The notes: generated by a model not told the origin, from the sequence alone. Numbered from the stretch's first letter, positions 33,554-42,960 are shown. The stretch: 51,722 bases of DNA from Gemmatimonadota bacterium (GCA_028875075.1 JAPPGF010000022.1:1-51722); one strand, 5' to 3'. Made by a program: numbers and translations.

Positions 33554-36500
33554 CTAGAAGGTGACGTTGAGGCGGACGGTGTAGTAGCGGACCGGCGGCT
33601 GGGTCAGGAACTCCGCGATCCCGAAGTTGTCGCCAGATCCGGACGAGTTGATCTCGGGATCCATCCCGGTATAGTCGGTCCATACTCCGAGGTTACGGCC
33701 CGAGAGGCTGAGCGCGGCGCGCGACGCGCCGATCCGTTCTGCGATGGAGACCGGCAGCTCATACCCCACGCTGACTTCGCGCAGCTTCCAGAAATCTCCC
33801 CGCTCCAGGTACCCCCACACCGTCTGGCTCGGGTGGAACAGCGACGCCACCGCGCGCGCCTGCCCATCCAGTGGTGTGGCGGGATCGACCAGCGCCCCGC
33901 AGCTCCGGAAGCGGCAGCGGAAACGCTCGGTGTCGTTGGAGGCGACGTAGTCGCCCCGGTAGTCCAGAAGTCCGTAGACGGTCACGTCTTCCAGGAGCCG
34001 AAAGTTCAAGCTGAGCGTCAATTGTTTCTCCGGCTGTCCCGGACCGGCGAACTCGATGGTGTCTCCGACCATGACTTCGTCGGCTGTTATGATGCCGTTG
34101 CCGTCGCCGTCGTCCCAGCCGAGGATCGGGCGGTCCCACTGCCCCCCGAGCGGGAAGCCGGGCACGAACCGCGTCTGGGTCCCGATCGGCTCCGTGCCCT
34201 CGCCCAGGGTAAGCAGCTCGTTGCGGTTGATCGAGCCGGAGAGGGTGATGGTCCAGCCGAAGCGGTCGCGATCCACGAGCTGCGCCGACAGCCCTGCCTC
34301 GTAGCCCGTGTTCTGCACCTCGCCGATATTGACCCAGCGGGACGAGCTCGCTCCCAGGGAAGGCGCCAGGGGGATGTTGACCAAAGCCCCGTCGGTCTGC
34401 TTGTCGTAGTAGGTGAACTCGAGTCCGGCGCGGCCGCCGGCGATCTCGGCGTCGAAACCCAACTCGATCTCGGTGGACCTCTCCGGCTCGAGCAGGCTGT
34501 TCCCGATGCTGCCGATCGAAACGCCGGATCCCGTCACGTCGTCGGGAGTGGTGATCGCCGTCGCCGACAGCGTACGGATCGCGTCGTTGGGTCCCGGCTG
34601 CAGGCCGGACTTTCCCCACGCGACCCGGAAGCGCAGCTGGTCCAGCATGGGAATCTCGGGGAAGAACGCCTCCTCCGAGGCGATCCACGACAGACCCGCC
34701 TTGGGGTAGTGGATGAGCTCGAAGTCCTGACCGAACGTGCTGTTGTCGTCGGCCCGGACGGCACCGGTCAGGAAGAGCCGGTCGTTCAGCCCGAACTGCT
34801 GGTTGAGGAAGAGGCCGGCGGTCTTCTCGAAGACGTGGAACTCGCTCGAGAACGTCTGGGCGGCCAGGCCGATCGATGAGCCCCCGTTCACGATGTCGAT
34901 TCCCCAGGCGTACGTCCCCGTATACTGGTTCTCGAAGTACTGCACCCCCACGGTGGAACGGGACGTGATCGATCGCGTCACATCGAAGGACGCGGTGCCG
35001 CTCGCGTCCAGCGTGTACTGCCACTGGTTCCGGTAGTCGGTGTCCTTGCGTCCGAGGTTGTCCTCGCCCGGCACCCCGATGTCGCGCGCGAAGAAGGAAA
35101 CATCGCCCCGGTTGTAGTAGTCCACGCCCGCGGTGGCGCGCAACGAGAGCCAGTCCAGGGGGAGCCAGGTCAGCGTGGCGCCGGCAGTCATCCGGTTCAT
35201 GTCCTGGTAGAAGGTGCGGCCGAAGACCTGTGCCGGGCGCTGGAAGCCCCAGCCCCGCTCGGGGTTCGAGCCTCCGAGGTAGGCGCTGGGCAGGAAGCCG
35301 AACGAGGTGTTGTCGTTGGCCGTGTACGCGAGGTGACTGTTTAGGTACGACATCCGCAGCGCCAGGGTGACGCGGTCGGCGACCTGGCTGTTCAGGTTGA
35401 TCCTCAGATTCCGGCGCAGCAACTGGTTGGGGCGCTCCACCTCGCTGGTGATCGGGATGCCGCGCTCTTCCAGATCCTCGCGGTCGGGCTGCGGCAGGGA
35501 GTACGGCCCCACCTCCCTCTCCACTTCACCCGCGATGTAGTAGTTGATGCGCTCGGTCCCGCCCGTAACCGACAGCCCGAGCTGCGCGCGGCTGCCGTCG
35601 TCGAACGGCGATAGTTCGGGGTCGTGGAGGACCTGGTAGGATTCGATCGAGGTTTGGCTGCAGACGCCCGCCGCCACCTCGTTCAGCCGGCAGCTCCGGG
35701 CGTAGCGGGCCGAGCTGGCGTCCAGCCCGGAGAAGTTCAACGGGTAGGTGTTGGGCTCCCGGATAAGCCCGCGCTCGGTCCACAGGTTCCAACGCGTCGG
35801 ACCGGGCATGCCCCGCCGCGTGGTGATGCGGATCACGCCGTTGGCAGCCTCCGTGCCGTAGAGCGTCCCCGCCGACGGACCCTTCACGATCTCGATCGAC
35901 TCGATGTCCTCGGGGTTGAAGTCGTCGAGGCGCGAGGCTTGTTGGCCGCCGGCTGCAAGTCCGCTCATGCGGTTGTCGACGCGGATCCCGTCCACGTAGA
36001 CCAGCGGCTCGTTCGAGAGCGAGATCGAGCTAGCGCCGCGGATGCGGATGCGCGAGCCGACCCCGGAGGTTCCCGCGGAGCTGAGGACCTGCACGCCGGC
36101 GGAGCGCCCCTGCAGGAGGTCCGACAGGTTGTGAACCGGAGCAACTTCCTGAATCGCGGGGGCGGCGATGTCTTCGACCGCGTTGCCGAGCTCACGTCTG
36201 CGCTGCTCCCCGGTCGCCGTGACGACGACCCCGTCAAGCGCGATCGCCGAGATGGAGAGCTCGAGGTTTACCTCTGCCGTTCCGCCTGCCGGCACGGTGA
36301 ACTCGTGCGCGACCGGCCCGTACCCGATGAGGACCGCGCGCAGAGTATACGTTCCGGCCGGAATGTTGGGGATGACGAAATGCCCCTCCGCATCCGTGAA
36401 CTGTCCGAAGTTCGTGTTCTCGATCATGACCTGCGCCCCGGCGAGGGGGTCCATCGTGCCAGCTTCGGTCACGATGCCGCTCACGGCGGCGCGTTCCTGA

Positions 36501-36565
36501 GCGCCCGCCGCCGGGGCGGCGGCGAGCAGCACCAGCACCAGACGGGACTTGCGAAGGCCAAGCAT
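33554..36565 (-). CDS. SusC/RagA TonB-linked outer-membrane transporter
   Basis: 1,003 residues; ATG 36565 behind GGGAGG. It has a signal peptide (ending AAGAQE, ~23), then a carboxypeptidase-regulatory-like beta domain (~28-110, VSGIVTEAGTMDPLAGAQVM, GQFTDAEGHFVIPNIPAGTY). A plug domain follows (~140-240, SDLLQGRSAGVQVLSSAGTS, RIRGASSISLSNEPLVYVDG, VKGPSAGTLYGTEAANGVIR). The 22-stranded barrel ends YTVRLNVTF with a terminal Phe. It imports SusD-bound substrate using TonB energy. No glycoside hydrolase lies beside it; the nearest enzyme gene, on the other strand, is gamma-glutamyltransferase-like, so a peptide or glutathione-like substrate is worth considering. Confidence 0.95.
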   Translation of the reverse strand: MLGLRKSRLVLVLLAAAPAAGAQERAAVSGIVTEAGTMDPLAGAQVMIENTNFGQFTDAEGHFVIPNIPAGTYTLRAVLIGYGPVAHEFTVPAGGTAEVNLELSISAIALDGVVVTATGEQRRRELGNAVEDIAAPAIQEVAPVHNLSDLLQGRSAGVQVLSSAGTSGVGSRIRIRGASSISLSNEPLVYVDGIRVDNRMSGLAAGGQQASRLDDFNPEDIESIEIVKGPSAGTLYGTEAANGVIRITTRRGMPGPTRWNLWTERGLIREPNTYPLNFSGLDASSARYARSCRLNEVAAGVCSQTSIESYQVLHDPELSPFDDGSRAQLGLSVTGGTERINYYIAGEVEREVGPYSLPQPDREDLEERGIPITSEVERPNQLLRRNLRINLNSQVADRVTLALRMSYLNSHLAYTANDNTSFGFLPSAYLGGSNPERGWGFQRPAQVFGRTFYQDMNRMTAGATLTWLPLDWLSLRATAGVDYYNRGDVSFFARDIGVPGEDNLGRKDTDYRNQWQYTLDASGTASFDVTRSITSRSTVGVQYFENQYTGTYAWGIDIVNGGSSIGLAAQTFSSEFHVFEKTAGLFLNQQFGLNDRLFLTGAVRADDNSTFGQDFELIHYPKAGLSWIASEEAFFPEIPMLDQLRFRVAWGKSGLQPGPNDAIRTLSATAITTPDDVTGSGVSIGSIGNSLLEPERSTEIELGFDAEIAGGRAGLEFTYYDKQTDGALVNIPLAPSLGASSSRWVNIGEVQNTGYEAGLSAQLVDRDRFGWTITLSGSINRNELLTLGEGTEPIGTQTRFVPGFPLGGQWDRPILGWDDGDGNGIITADEVMVGDTIEFAGPGQPEKQLTLSLNFRLLEDVTVYGLLDYRGDYVASNDTERFRCRFRSCGALVDPATPLDGQARAVASLFHPSQTVWGYLERGDFWKLREVSVGYELPVSIAERIGASRAALSLSGRNLGVWTDYTGMDPEINSSGSGDNFGIAEFLTQPPVRYYTVRLNVTF

Positions 36566-36702
36566 GGCGCTGCCTCCCTGCGGAAGTCGGGTTGCGGGTC
36601 GTTGCGGATTCTATGTCATGCCGGGCGGCACGGCCGGCGTCGGTGCCGATGTGCCCGTCCCGCCCCCGGCGGCGAGGGCTGTCGAATCGGCGACAGTGTA
36701 AC

Positions 36703-36734
36703 ATGTGAATCGATCCCCTGTGTCGTTTTCACAT
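36703..36734. promoter_or_regulatory. Perfect inverted repeat upstream of SusC
   Basis: ATGTGAA (36703-36709) and TTCACAT (36728-36734) form a perfect seven-base inverted repeat with an 18-base centre, in an AT-richer patch 140-170 bases upstream of the SusC start and ~175 bases upstream of the rightward small gene. Position and symmetry suggest a regulator site for the divergent pair. The remainder of 36566-36908 is featureless. Confidence 0.3.
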
Positions 36735-36908
36735 CCCGGCAATTGCATGACACGCGGGCCGGCCATCGGAAGTGCGCCCCGCACAGGCGCACCGTTCGCC
36801 AGGTGCAACGGTTGCGGATCGGGCCGCGACGTCGATGGATCGCCCCGGTTTCGCGCGCGCCCACCGGGGCGACGGCGAGGGGGCGCTGTCCAGCCTAAGG
36901 ACTCCAGC

Positions 36909-37187
36909 GTGTCTCGTCTCCCCGGAGATGTGCGACTGTCGCTGGTCAGCTCGCCCCCCCCCGGCTACAGGCTGGCCGCGGACGGCTGGGACGGGGGCCC
37001 GGGCGTCACCGAGGGGATCCCGGCGCCGAGTTTCCGGAGGGAACTCGTGCAGTTCCAACCTCTTGTCCTCTATAATGTCGGCTCCGGGCAACTGGAAGTG
37101 GGGGCCCGGTTCGCGCTGCGGGGAAGGAAGCTGCCGGCGGGGACCGCGCTCATGGCACGGTACTTCAGGCGATGGGAGCCACTGTGA
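36909..37187 (+). CDS. Small ORF coupled to the gamma-glutamyltransferase-like gene
   Basis: 92 codons from GTG 36909. The start is uncertain and the frame is open further upstream. Its TGA overlaps the next gene's ATG (TGATG at 37185-37189), so translation is probably coupled. The sequence has strand-like stretches (ELVQFQPLVLYNVGSGQLEV, GARFALRGRKLPAGTALMAR) similar to the last strands of outer-membrane barrels, but there is no signal peptide in the part seen. It may be the remaining 3' end of a larger barrel gene or a real small protein. Confidence 0.4.
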   Translation: MSRLPGDVRLSLVSSPPPGYRLAADGWDGGPGVTEGIPAPSFRRELVQFQPLVLYNVGSGQLEVGARFALRGRKLPAGTALMARYFRRWEPL

Positions 37188-38935
37188 TGCACTACCGGAA
37201 ATGGGTGAAGGTTGGTGGCGTGGCCGTGCTCGCGGGCGGGTCCGCGTGCGCAACTGCGGATGATCTTCCGCGCGGCGGGGAAGCCGCTTCACCGCCGCAA
37301 GTGGCGTCGTCGGTGAATGGTGTGGTTGTGGCGGCGCATCCGCTTGCGGCCGAGGCCGGCGCGAGGATGCTGCGAGCGGGTGGTACCGCGGCTGACGCCG
37401 CGGTCGCGGCGGCCTTCGTCGTTTCGGTTGTCGAGCCGTCGATGAACAGCATCGGAGGCCGTACCCAGATCCTCGTGCGGTCACCGGACGGGACGCTGGC
37501 CGGGATAGACGCGACCACGCAGGCTCCGGCGACCTACGACCCGGACGCCGCCCCGCAGGCGTCGTACGGCTATCCCACCGTGGGCGTGCCGGGCGCTGTT
37601 GCCGGACTGACGAAGCTCCTGCGCGAGCACGGGAGCATGGAGTTGGCGGACGTCATGGCTCCGGCGATCGCTCTGGCCGAAGAAGGGTTTCAGCTGCTTC
37701 CCGGCGAAGCGAGGCGTCACGGCGCGGGCGCCGATCAACTCGCCGAATTCGAGGGTTCGCGCGCCCACTTCCTGGACCCCGACGGCAACCCGCGTGCGGC
37801 CGGAGAGACCTTCGCCCAGCCGGAGCTCGCAGCGACCCTTCAGGCCATCGCCGACAGCGGGCCGGACGCGTTCTACCGCGGTCCGATCGCGGAACGCATG
37901 GCCGCGGACATGGAGGCGCACGGCGGAGCGCTGACCCTGCAGTCGCTGGCGGACTACCAGGCGCTGGATGCGGCCATCGTGCGCGGAAGCTACCGCGGCT
38001 ACGACCTCGTGGGCACGGACGTCCCCGCCGCCGGCGCCGTGACGATCGGCATCCTGCACATCCTCGAGAACTTCGACATGGCCTCGCTGGACCGAGACAG
38101 CTGGGCGGGCCTGGTGGGAACGGCCATCGCGCGTGCCTTCGAGGAGCGGGTGGCGATCCGCGAAACCGGCACCGGCAACCTGGCCCCTTTGACGGACAAG
38201 GCGTGGGCGGCGGAGGTGGCGGCCGGGATCGACGTGCCGGGAGCGGTGCGGCGCGCGGCCGGGGGGATGCCGCCGGAGGGCCAGCTCGGGGCCGCTGCCG
38301 AGGAGGCTTCGCCGCAAGCGTTGGCGGTGGCCGCCGCGGCGGATTGGGACGACCACGCGTGGGGGCCGGCAAACAGTCACACCACACACCTTTCGACCGC
38401 CGACGGCGACGGCATGTACGTGTCGCTGACCCAGACGATCGGCCCGAATCTGGGCTCGAAGGTGGCCACTCCGGGACTCGGTTTCCTCTATGCGGCCACT
38501 CTGGGCGGCTATCTCGGCCACATGGAACCGGGCGAGCGGGCGCGGTCCAGCATTTCGCCGCTGATGGTGCTCCAGGACGGCGACCCGGTACTGGTGCTAG
38601 GGGCCGCGGGCGGCGGCAGGATCATCTCGGCGGTGGTACAGGCGGTCCTGCGTGTCGTGGACCAGGGCATGAGCTTGCCGCAAGCGCTCGCCGCGGCCCG
38701 TGTCCACCCGATCGAAGGAGGCATCGCAATGGAGACGTCACCCGGAATCGGGTGGACGCCCGAGGTGGTGGCTGAGGTCGAGTCGTGGGGGATGGAGGTC
38801 CAGACGGTGGAGCAGGAGGGAGAGTTCGGGCGGATACACGGGATCTGGGTGGACCGCAGGACTGGCGAGGTCGTGGGCGTGGCCGATCCCGACTGGGAGG
38901 GCGCGGCGATCGTGCCGGGTGGGACGGAGGGGTAG
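37187..38935 (+). CDS. Gamma-glutamyltransferase-family Ntn hydrolase (lipoprotein)
   Basis: 582 residues; ATG 37187 has GGGAG eight bases upstream. A lipoprotein signal is likely (LAGGSAC, Cys21). The Ntn-hydrolase layout is complete: VVAAHPLAAEAGARMLRAGG, GGTAADAAVAAAFVVSVVEP, the autocleavage/nucleophile site SHTTHLSTAD with Thr399, and GAAGGGRIISAV near the end. The arginine that binds the glutamyl carboxylate in E. coli GGT (YREMAP region) is replaced by TTQAPATYD, so a different acyl substrate, as in acylase-type relatives, is possible. It probably matures into two chains by self-cleavage. Its start overlaps the stop of the small ORF before it. Confidence 0.88.
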   Translation: MHYRKWVKVGGVAVLAGGSACATADDLPRGGEAASPPQVASSVNGVVVAAHPLAAEAGARMLRAGGTAADAAVAAAFVVSVVEPSMNSIGGRTQILVRSPDGTLAGIDATTQAPATYDPDAAPQASYGYPTVGVPGAVAGLTKLLREHGSMELADVMAPAIALAEEGFQLLPGEARRHGAGADQLAEFEGSRAHFLDPDGNPRAAGETFAQPELAATLQAIADSGPDAFYRGPIAERMAADMEAHGGALTLQSLADYQALDAAIVRGSYRGYDLVGTDVPAAGAVTIGILHILENFDMASLDRDSWAGLVGTAIARAFEERVAIRETGTGNLAPLTDKAWAAEVAAGIDVPGAVRRAAGGMPPEGQLGAAAEEASPQALAVAAAADWDDHAWGPANSHTTHLSTADGDGMYVSLTQTIGPNLGSKVATPGLGFLYAATLGGYLGHMEPGERARSSISPLMVLQDGDPVLVLGAAGGGRIISAVVQAVLRVVDQGMSLPQALAAARVHPIEGGIAMETSPGIGWTPEVVAEVESWGMEVQTVEQEGEFGRIHGIWVDRRTGEVVGVADPDWEGAAIVPGGTEG

Positions 38936-38954
38936 GCACTACCCGATTGGAGGG

Positions 38955-38970
38955 TCCAGGCCGGCCTGGA
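38955..38970. terminator. Palindromic hairpin after the GGT-like gene
   Basis: TCCAGGCCGGCCTGGA is a perfect 16-base palindrome 20 bases after the stop: a six-base-pair stem with a CCGG loop. It may stop or pause transcription; the missing T run makes this uncertain. Confidence 0.3.
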
Positions 38971-39195
38971 TGGTCATGGCCAGGTTCCTTGCCGTTGCGT
39001 CCCCCTCGCTCCAGAGAGCCGACGTGGGCGCGTGCCTCGGAACGAGTGAACACGCTATTCCGGCCAACATCGTGATGCTTCATACTGGCAAGCTGCTTGA
39101 CTGCGGCGGCGATGCGCCCGTATTGCTCGCCGCGGAGTTGAAACGAGGCGCCGCGCCGCGTTGAGGTAGTCAACCGCGCGTTGGAGAGTCCCGCC

Positions 39196-40443
39196 ATGGT
39201 AACGATCACGCCCGTCCGCCGTGCCCTGATCCCCGTCGATTCGTCGGTTGCCGCACGGGTGAGCGCGCCCAACTACGACGAATTCCAAAGCGATGTGGAG
39301 ATCTGGAACCTCCTACAGGGCAATCCCGCCAGCGTGCTGCGTGTCACGATGTCCCACTGCGATGCCGGCTCGCCCGATACGATCGGCCGGGCCGATTCGG
39401 GCGAGGCCTTGGCTAAGGCGGCAGCCAACATGGAGGAGCTCAGGGCTAGCGAGCTCACCCGGGAAGTGCGCGATATCCTGTGGGTCTACGAGATCGAAGA
39501 TCCCAGACGCCCGAGAACGCGCCAGGTCGGCCTCGGCGGGATGGCCCGCACCAGCGAGATCCGTACTGACGCGACGCCGCAGGGCAGCATCATCCGTAAT
39601 GAGGGAATCCGTGAGGCCAAGGCCCGCGGCCGGGCCAACCTCTTCCAGGCCACGGACGCGATCATCGGCATAGTGAACAACGGCGTGGACGACCGCTCGG
39701 GAGACTTCCAGCGTCAATTGGAGGCGCACGCCGACGCCACTGCCCCGGACCTCGAGGTCGTCGACCAGGTCGGGAACCGGCATCGCGTGTGGATCGTCCG
39801 TCATGCGCCGGCTGTCCGGCGATTCCAACAGCGCCTCGCCGAGGAGCCGCACGCGTACGTGGCGGACGGCAATCACCGGAGCGCCGCCGCGGCCATGCTC
39901 GGCTGCGAGCACTTTCTGAGCGTCTTCTTTCCGGCTCGCGGCATGGGCATCCGGCCGTACAACCGGCTCGTGCGGGTCCCGGCGCTTCCCCAGGAACGGC
40001 TGACAGCCGCGGTCGGGGAGAAGTTCGCACTCGATAGGCCGGCGGAGGCGGGCCCCTACCAACCCACCGAGACCCATGACATCGGGCTCTACACCCGCGA
40101 AGGCGGCTGGCTGCGCCTGCGGCCGATCCCCGGGACGTTCGATCCGGGCGACGCAGCCGAAGCCATCGACTCCGGCATCGTGCAGAAGAACCTCTTCTCA
40201 CACGTGTTCGGGATAGCCGACGCCGGCGACGAGCGGCTCACTTTCGTGGGCAGCAACAAGGACGTGGCCTGGCTGCAACGGGAGGTCGACGAGGGCCGGG
40301 CAGCGTACGCGGTCGCGCTCGCTGCGGTCACCATGGCCGAATTCATCGAGGTATGCCGCCAGGGCAGGCAGATGCCTCCCAAGTCGACCTGGTTCGAGCC
40401 GAAGGTCCGCACCGGGCTGGTGATGGCCTTGCTGGAGTCCTAG
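39196..40443 (+). CDS. DUF1015-family protein
   Basis: 415 residues, ATG 39196 after GGAGAG. Typical DUF1015 blocks are present: a VSAPNYDEF-like start, NPASVLRVTMSH, LWVYEIEDP, HRVWIVRHAPAVRRF, HAYVADGNHRSAAAAMLG and the terminal MPPKSTWFEPKVRTGLVMAL. The family belongs to the ParB/SerK-like group; some relatives are nucleotide-dependent serine kinases. DGNHR is the conserved DGHHR-type motif with Asn in place of the first His. No serine-biosynthesis gene adjoins it here, so the role is open. It ends 83 bases before the tRNA gene on the other strand. Confidence 0.88.
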   Translation: MVTITPVRRALIPVDSSVAARVSAPNYDEFQSDVEIWNLLQGNPASVLRVTMSHCDAGSPDTIGRADSGEALAKAAANMEELRASELTREVRDILWVYEIEDPRRPRTRQVGLGGMARTSEIRTDATPQGSIIRNEGIREAKARGRANLFQATDAIIGIVNNGVDDRSGDFQRQLEAHADATAPDLEVVDQVGNRHRVWIVRHAPAVRRFQQRLAEEPHAYVADGNHRSAAAAMLGCEHFLSVFFPARGMGIRPYNRLVRVPALPQERLTAAVGEKFALDRPAEAGPYQPTETHDIGLYTREGGWLRLRPIPGTFDPGDAAEAIDSGIVQKNLFSHVFGIADAGDERLTFVGSNKDVAWLQREVDEGRAAYAVALAAVTMAEFIEVCRQGRQMPPKSTWFEPKVRTGLVMALLES

Positions 40444-40525
40444 GAGGAGACCTCGGCGGCAATGCACCCGACGCTGCAAGAGCCCCCCGGCCCTCCTCGC
40501 CCTGCTGAGAACTCGCCGGCTTCAA

Positions 40526-40599
40526 CGTCCCCGGCAGGATTCGAACCTGCGACCCCCGGTTTAGGAAACCGGTGCTCTATCCGGCTGAGCTACGGGGAC
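40526..40599 (-). tRNA. tRNA-Arg (anticodon CCT)
   Basis: The minus strand folds as a complete cloverleaf. The acceptor GTCCCCG pairs with CGGGGAC, the D arm is GCTC/GAGC, and the anticodon stem is CCGGT/ACCGG with loop TTCCTAA (anticodon CCT). The T arm GCAGG/CCTGC has loop TTCGAAT. The discriminator is G and CCA is not encoded. It would read AGG arginine codons, rare in this GC-rich genome. No integrase or flanking repeat shows use as an attachment site. Confidence 0.97.
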
Positions 40600-40706
40600 C
40601 ATGAAAGCAAAGCTAACCGCCCTGGGGCTTGGAGCCAGCCGACAGCCGAGGCTACGACGATGCGGCACGCTGCGTAGCGGCCGCCCAGGCCCCACTTTGT
40701 CCGGCC

Positions 40707-41408
40707 ATGGACGCGAACCGTGTGGCGGTGGTGACCGGAGGCACCGGGGCGATGGGACACGCCGTGGTTGCTACGCTGCTCGCGGACGGCTGGAGCGTGC
40801 ACGTGCCTTGGCGCACACGCGAGAGGGCATCAGCGCTGGAAGGAGCCGTGGCCGACCACGCAAGACGTCTTCACTTGACCCGGGCAGAGGTGACGAGCCC
40901 CGGCGGGGTCGAGCGCATATTCGCCCGGGTCGACCAGGTTTCGGGACGCCTCGACGCGCTCTGCAACCTGGCCGGCGGATTCGTCGCGGCGCCCGTGGAG
41001 GCTTCGCGGCCGGACGACTGGAGGGAAATGATCGAAGCGAACGCGACGACCGCGTTCCTGTGCTGCCGAGCGGCGGTCCCACGGCTCAGGGCGAACGGAG
41101 GCGGCTCGATCGTCAACGTGACCTCGGCGGCGGCGCTCACCGCGCGAGCGGGCGTGTCCGCCTACGCGGCCGCCAAGTCCGCCGTTTCGTCGCTCACGCG
41201 CTCTCTCGCGACCGAGCTCGCCGGGGCGGGGATCACCGTCAACGCTCTCGCGCCGGCCACGATCGATACCGAGGCGAACAGGAGCGCGATGCCCCAGGCC
41301 GACCAGTCCGCGTGGGTCAGCCCTCAGGCGCTGGCGGAGGCCGTGCGGTGGCTGCTCGGAGGGGACGCCCGCAACGTCACCGGCTCAATCCTGGAGTTCG
41401 GGCGGTGA
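40707..41408 (+). CDS. Short-chain dehydrogenase/reductase
   Basis: 233 residues from ATG 40707. It is a classical SDR with nucleotide motif TGGTGAMG (10-17), NLAGG (~87-91) and catalytic Ser140, Tyr153 and Lys157 (SAYAAAKSAVSSL). It ends with VTGSILEFGR in place of the usual VTGQ(V/I)L-DGG. Substrate and cofactor cannot be told from the sequence; WRTRER after strand 2 hints at NADP(H). The next gene starts 58 bases downstream on the same strand, so a shared transcript with the decarboxylase and NCS2 genes is possible. Confidence 0.9.
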   Translation: MDANRVAVVTGGTGAMGHAVVATLLADGWSVHVPWRTRERASALEGAVADHARRLHLTRAEVTSPGGVERIFARVDQVSGRLDALCNLAGGFVAAPVEASRPDDWREMIEANATTAFLCCRAAVPRLRANGGGSIVNVTSAAALTARAGVSAYAAAKSAVSSLTRSLATELAGAGITVNALAPATIDTEANRSAMPQADQSAWVSPQALAEAVRWLLGGDARNVTGSILEFGR

Positions 41409-41466
41409 GGACGAGCTTCATTCCCTTCGGATCCGCCTTGCAGGCGAGATACGGGCCGAACCGACC

Positions 41467-42960
41467 ATGACCCTGCGCTCGCGAATCCTTGAACTCGAGG
41501 CGGCATCGCAGCCGCTTGAACCCGGCGCAGCCGAACGCGACCGGCTCATGGCGCAGGCACACGGATACGTGCAGCGGCTCCTCGCCGATCTCCAAGAGCG
41601 GCCGGCGTACAACGACGACAAGTCGGCCGCGCTCGAGCTCCGGGATCTGCCGTTCGAGCCGGGGTCCAGGCCGATGGAACACCTGATCGAGCGCATCCAC
41701 GAGTCCGTCGTGGAGCCCGGACTTCTACCCTCGCATGCGGGACACCTCGGCTACATCCCCGGTGGGGGGATCTACGCGTCGTCGCTCGCCGACTACCTCG
41801 CCGCGGTGACGAACGAGTACGCGGGCGTGCGTTTTACGGGCCCGGGGTCGGTGGAAATGGAGGACCTGATCCTCGACTGGATGGCAAGACTTGTCGGGTT
41901 CCCCGAGACGGCCGACGGCAACCTCGCCTCGGGCGGATCCATCGCGAGCCTGATCGCGATCGTCGCGGCGCGTGAGGCGGCCGGGCTCCGGGCCCGCGAC
42001 TACGACCGGACCGTCGTGTACGCCTCGCCGCACATCCACCAGTGCCTGCACAAAGCTCTGCGCGTGGCGGGAATGGGCGAGGCCGTGCTCCGGGACGTCG
42101 CGGTGGACGAGAACCGGCGTCTGCGCCCTGAATCGCTCGCCGGACTCATCGCGGAGGATCAGGCGCGGGGGCTTCGACCATGGCTGGTGCTCGCCTCCGC
42201 GGGCACCACCGACACCGGGGCGATCGATCCCCTGTCACCAATCGCGGACATCGCGGCCGCTCAGGGACTCTGGCTCCACGTCGACGCCGCGTACGGGGGC
42301 TTCTTCGCGCTGCTCGACGAGTTCCGCCCGGCGCTCGCAGGAATGGAGCGTGCGGATTCGATCGTCCTCGACCCGCATAAGGGGATGTTCCTCCCCTATG
42401 GGACCGGTGCGGTCCTCGTCCGCAACCGCGACGCGCTCCGGGACGCACACGCCCACTACGCGAGCTATCTGCAGGACGCGGTCGAGGACGAGGGTGGCGG
42501 CCGCTCGCCCGCCGCCGTGTCGCCCGAGCTCACCAAGCACTTTCGTGCGCTGCGCGTTTGGCTCCCGCTCCTCCTTCACGGCGAGGAACCGTTCCGGGCC
42601 TGTCTGCGCGAAAAGCTCGAACTCGCGAAGTATTTCCGTCGCGAGGTCCAGGCGCTCGGCTTCGAAGTGGGACCGGAGCCGCAACTCACCGTGGTGACGT
42701 ACCGATGGGTCCCCGCGTCAGGCAGCGCGAACGCGTTCAACCAGGCCCTCGTAGAGGAGACTCACCGGGACGGCCGCGTGTTCTTCTCCTCCACGACGAT
42801 CGACGGGAAGTTCGTTCTGCGGATGGCGGCGCTGGCGTTCCGCACGCATCTCGACACCATCGATCTGGCGCTGGAAGTGCTCCGGGAGGCCGTGGCAAGG
42901 CTGGAAGCCGAGCCCGGGCACCGGAATCCCATGGCACGAACAGCCGGAGTCCAGACCTGA
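41467..42960 (+). CDS. PLP-dependent group II decarboxylase (second copy)
   Basis: 497 residues. The decarboxylase fold shows SHAGHLGYIPGGGIYASSLA, NEYAGVRFTGPGSVEMEDLI, LASGGSIASLIAIVAAREAA, VYASPHIHQCLHKALRVAG, HVDAAYGG and the PLP lysine K305 in LDPHKGMFLPYG. It differs from the 19088-20485 enzyme in the active-site flank (DPHKG versus DPHKW) and in an insert near residues 330-345, so substrates probably differ. It ends in TGATG that starts the following NCS2 permease, so enzyme and transporter are made together. This suggests that the permease moves the enzyme's substrate or product. Confidence 0.9.
   Translation: MTLRSRILELEAASQPLEPGAAERDRLMAQAHGYVQRLLADLQERPAYNDDKSAALELRDLPFEPGSRPMEHLIERIHESVVEPGLLPSHAGHLGYIPGGGIYASSLADYLAAVTNEYAGVRFTGPGSVEMEDLILDWMARLVGFPETADGNLASGGSIASLIAIVAAREAAGLRARDYDRTVVYASPHIHQCLHKALRVAGMGEAVLRDVAVDENRRLRPESLAGLIAEDQARGLRPWLVLASAGTTDTGAIDPLSPIADIAAAQGLWLHVDAAYGGFFALLDEFRPALAGMERADSIVLDPHKGMFLPYGTGAVLVRNRDALRDAHAHYASYLQDAVEDEGGGRSPAAVSPELTKHFRALRVWLPLLLHGEEPFRACLREKLELAKYFRREVQALGFEVGPEPQLTVVTYRWVPASGSANAFNQALVEETHRDGRVFFSSTTIDGKFVLRMAALAFRTHLDTIDLALEVLREAVARLEAEPGHRNPMARTAGVQT

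Noticed and set aside
32135..34879. 914-codon plus-strand frame opposite SusD/SusC
   Set aside because: Antisense shadow; SusC and SusD features are complete on the minus strand.
40526..40599. tRNA-Arg as an integration site
   Set aside because: No integrase, direct repeat of the tRNA 3' end or foreign composition nearby.
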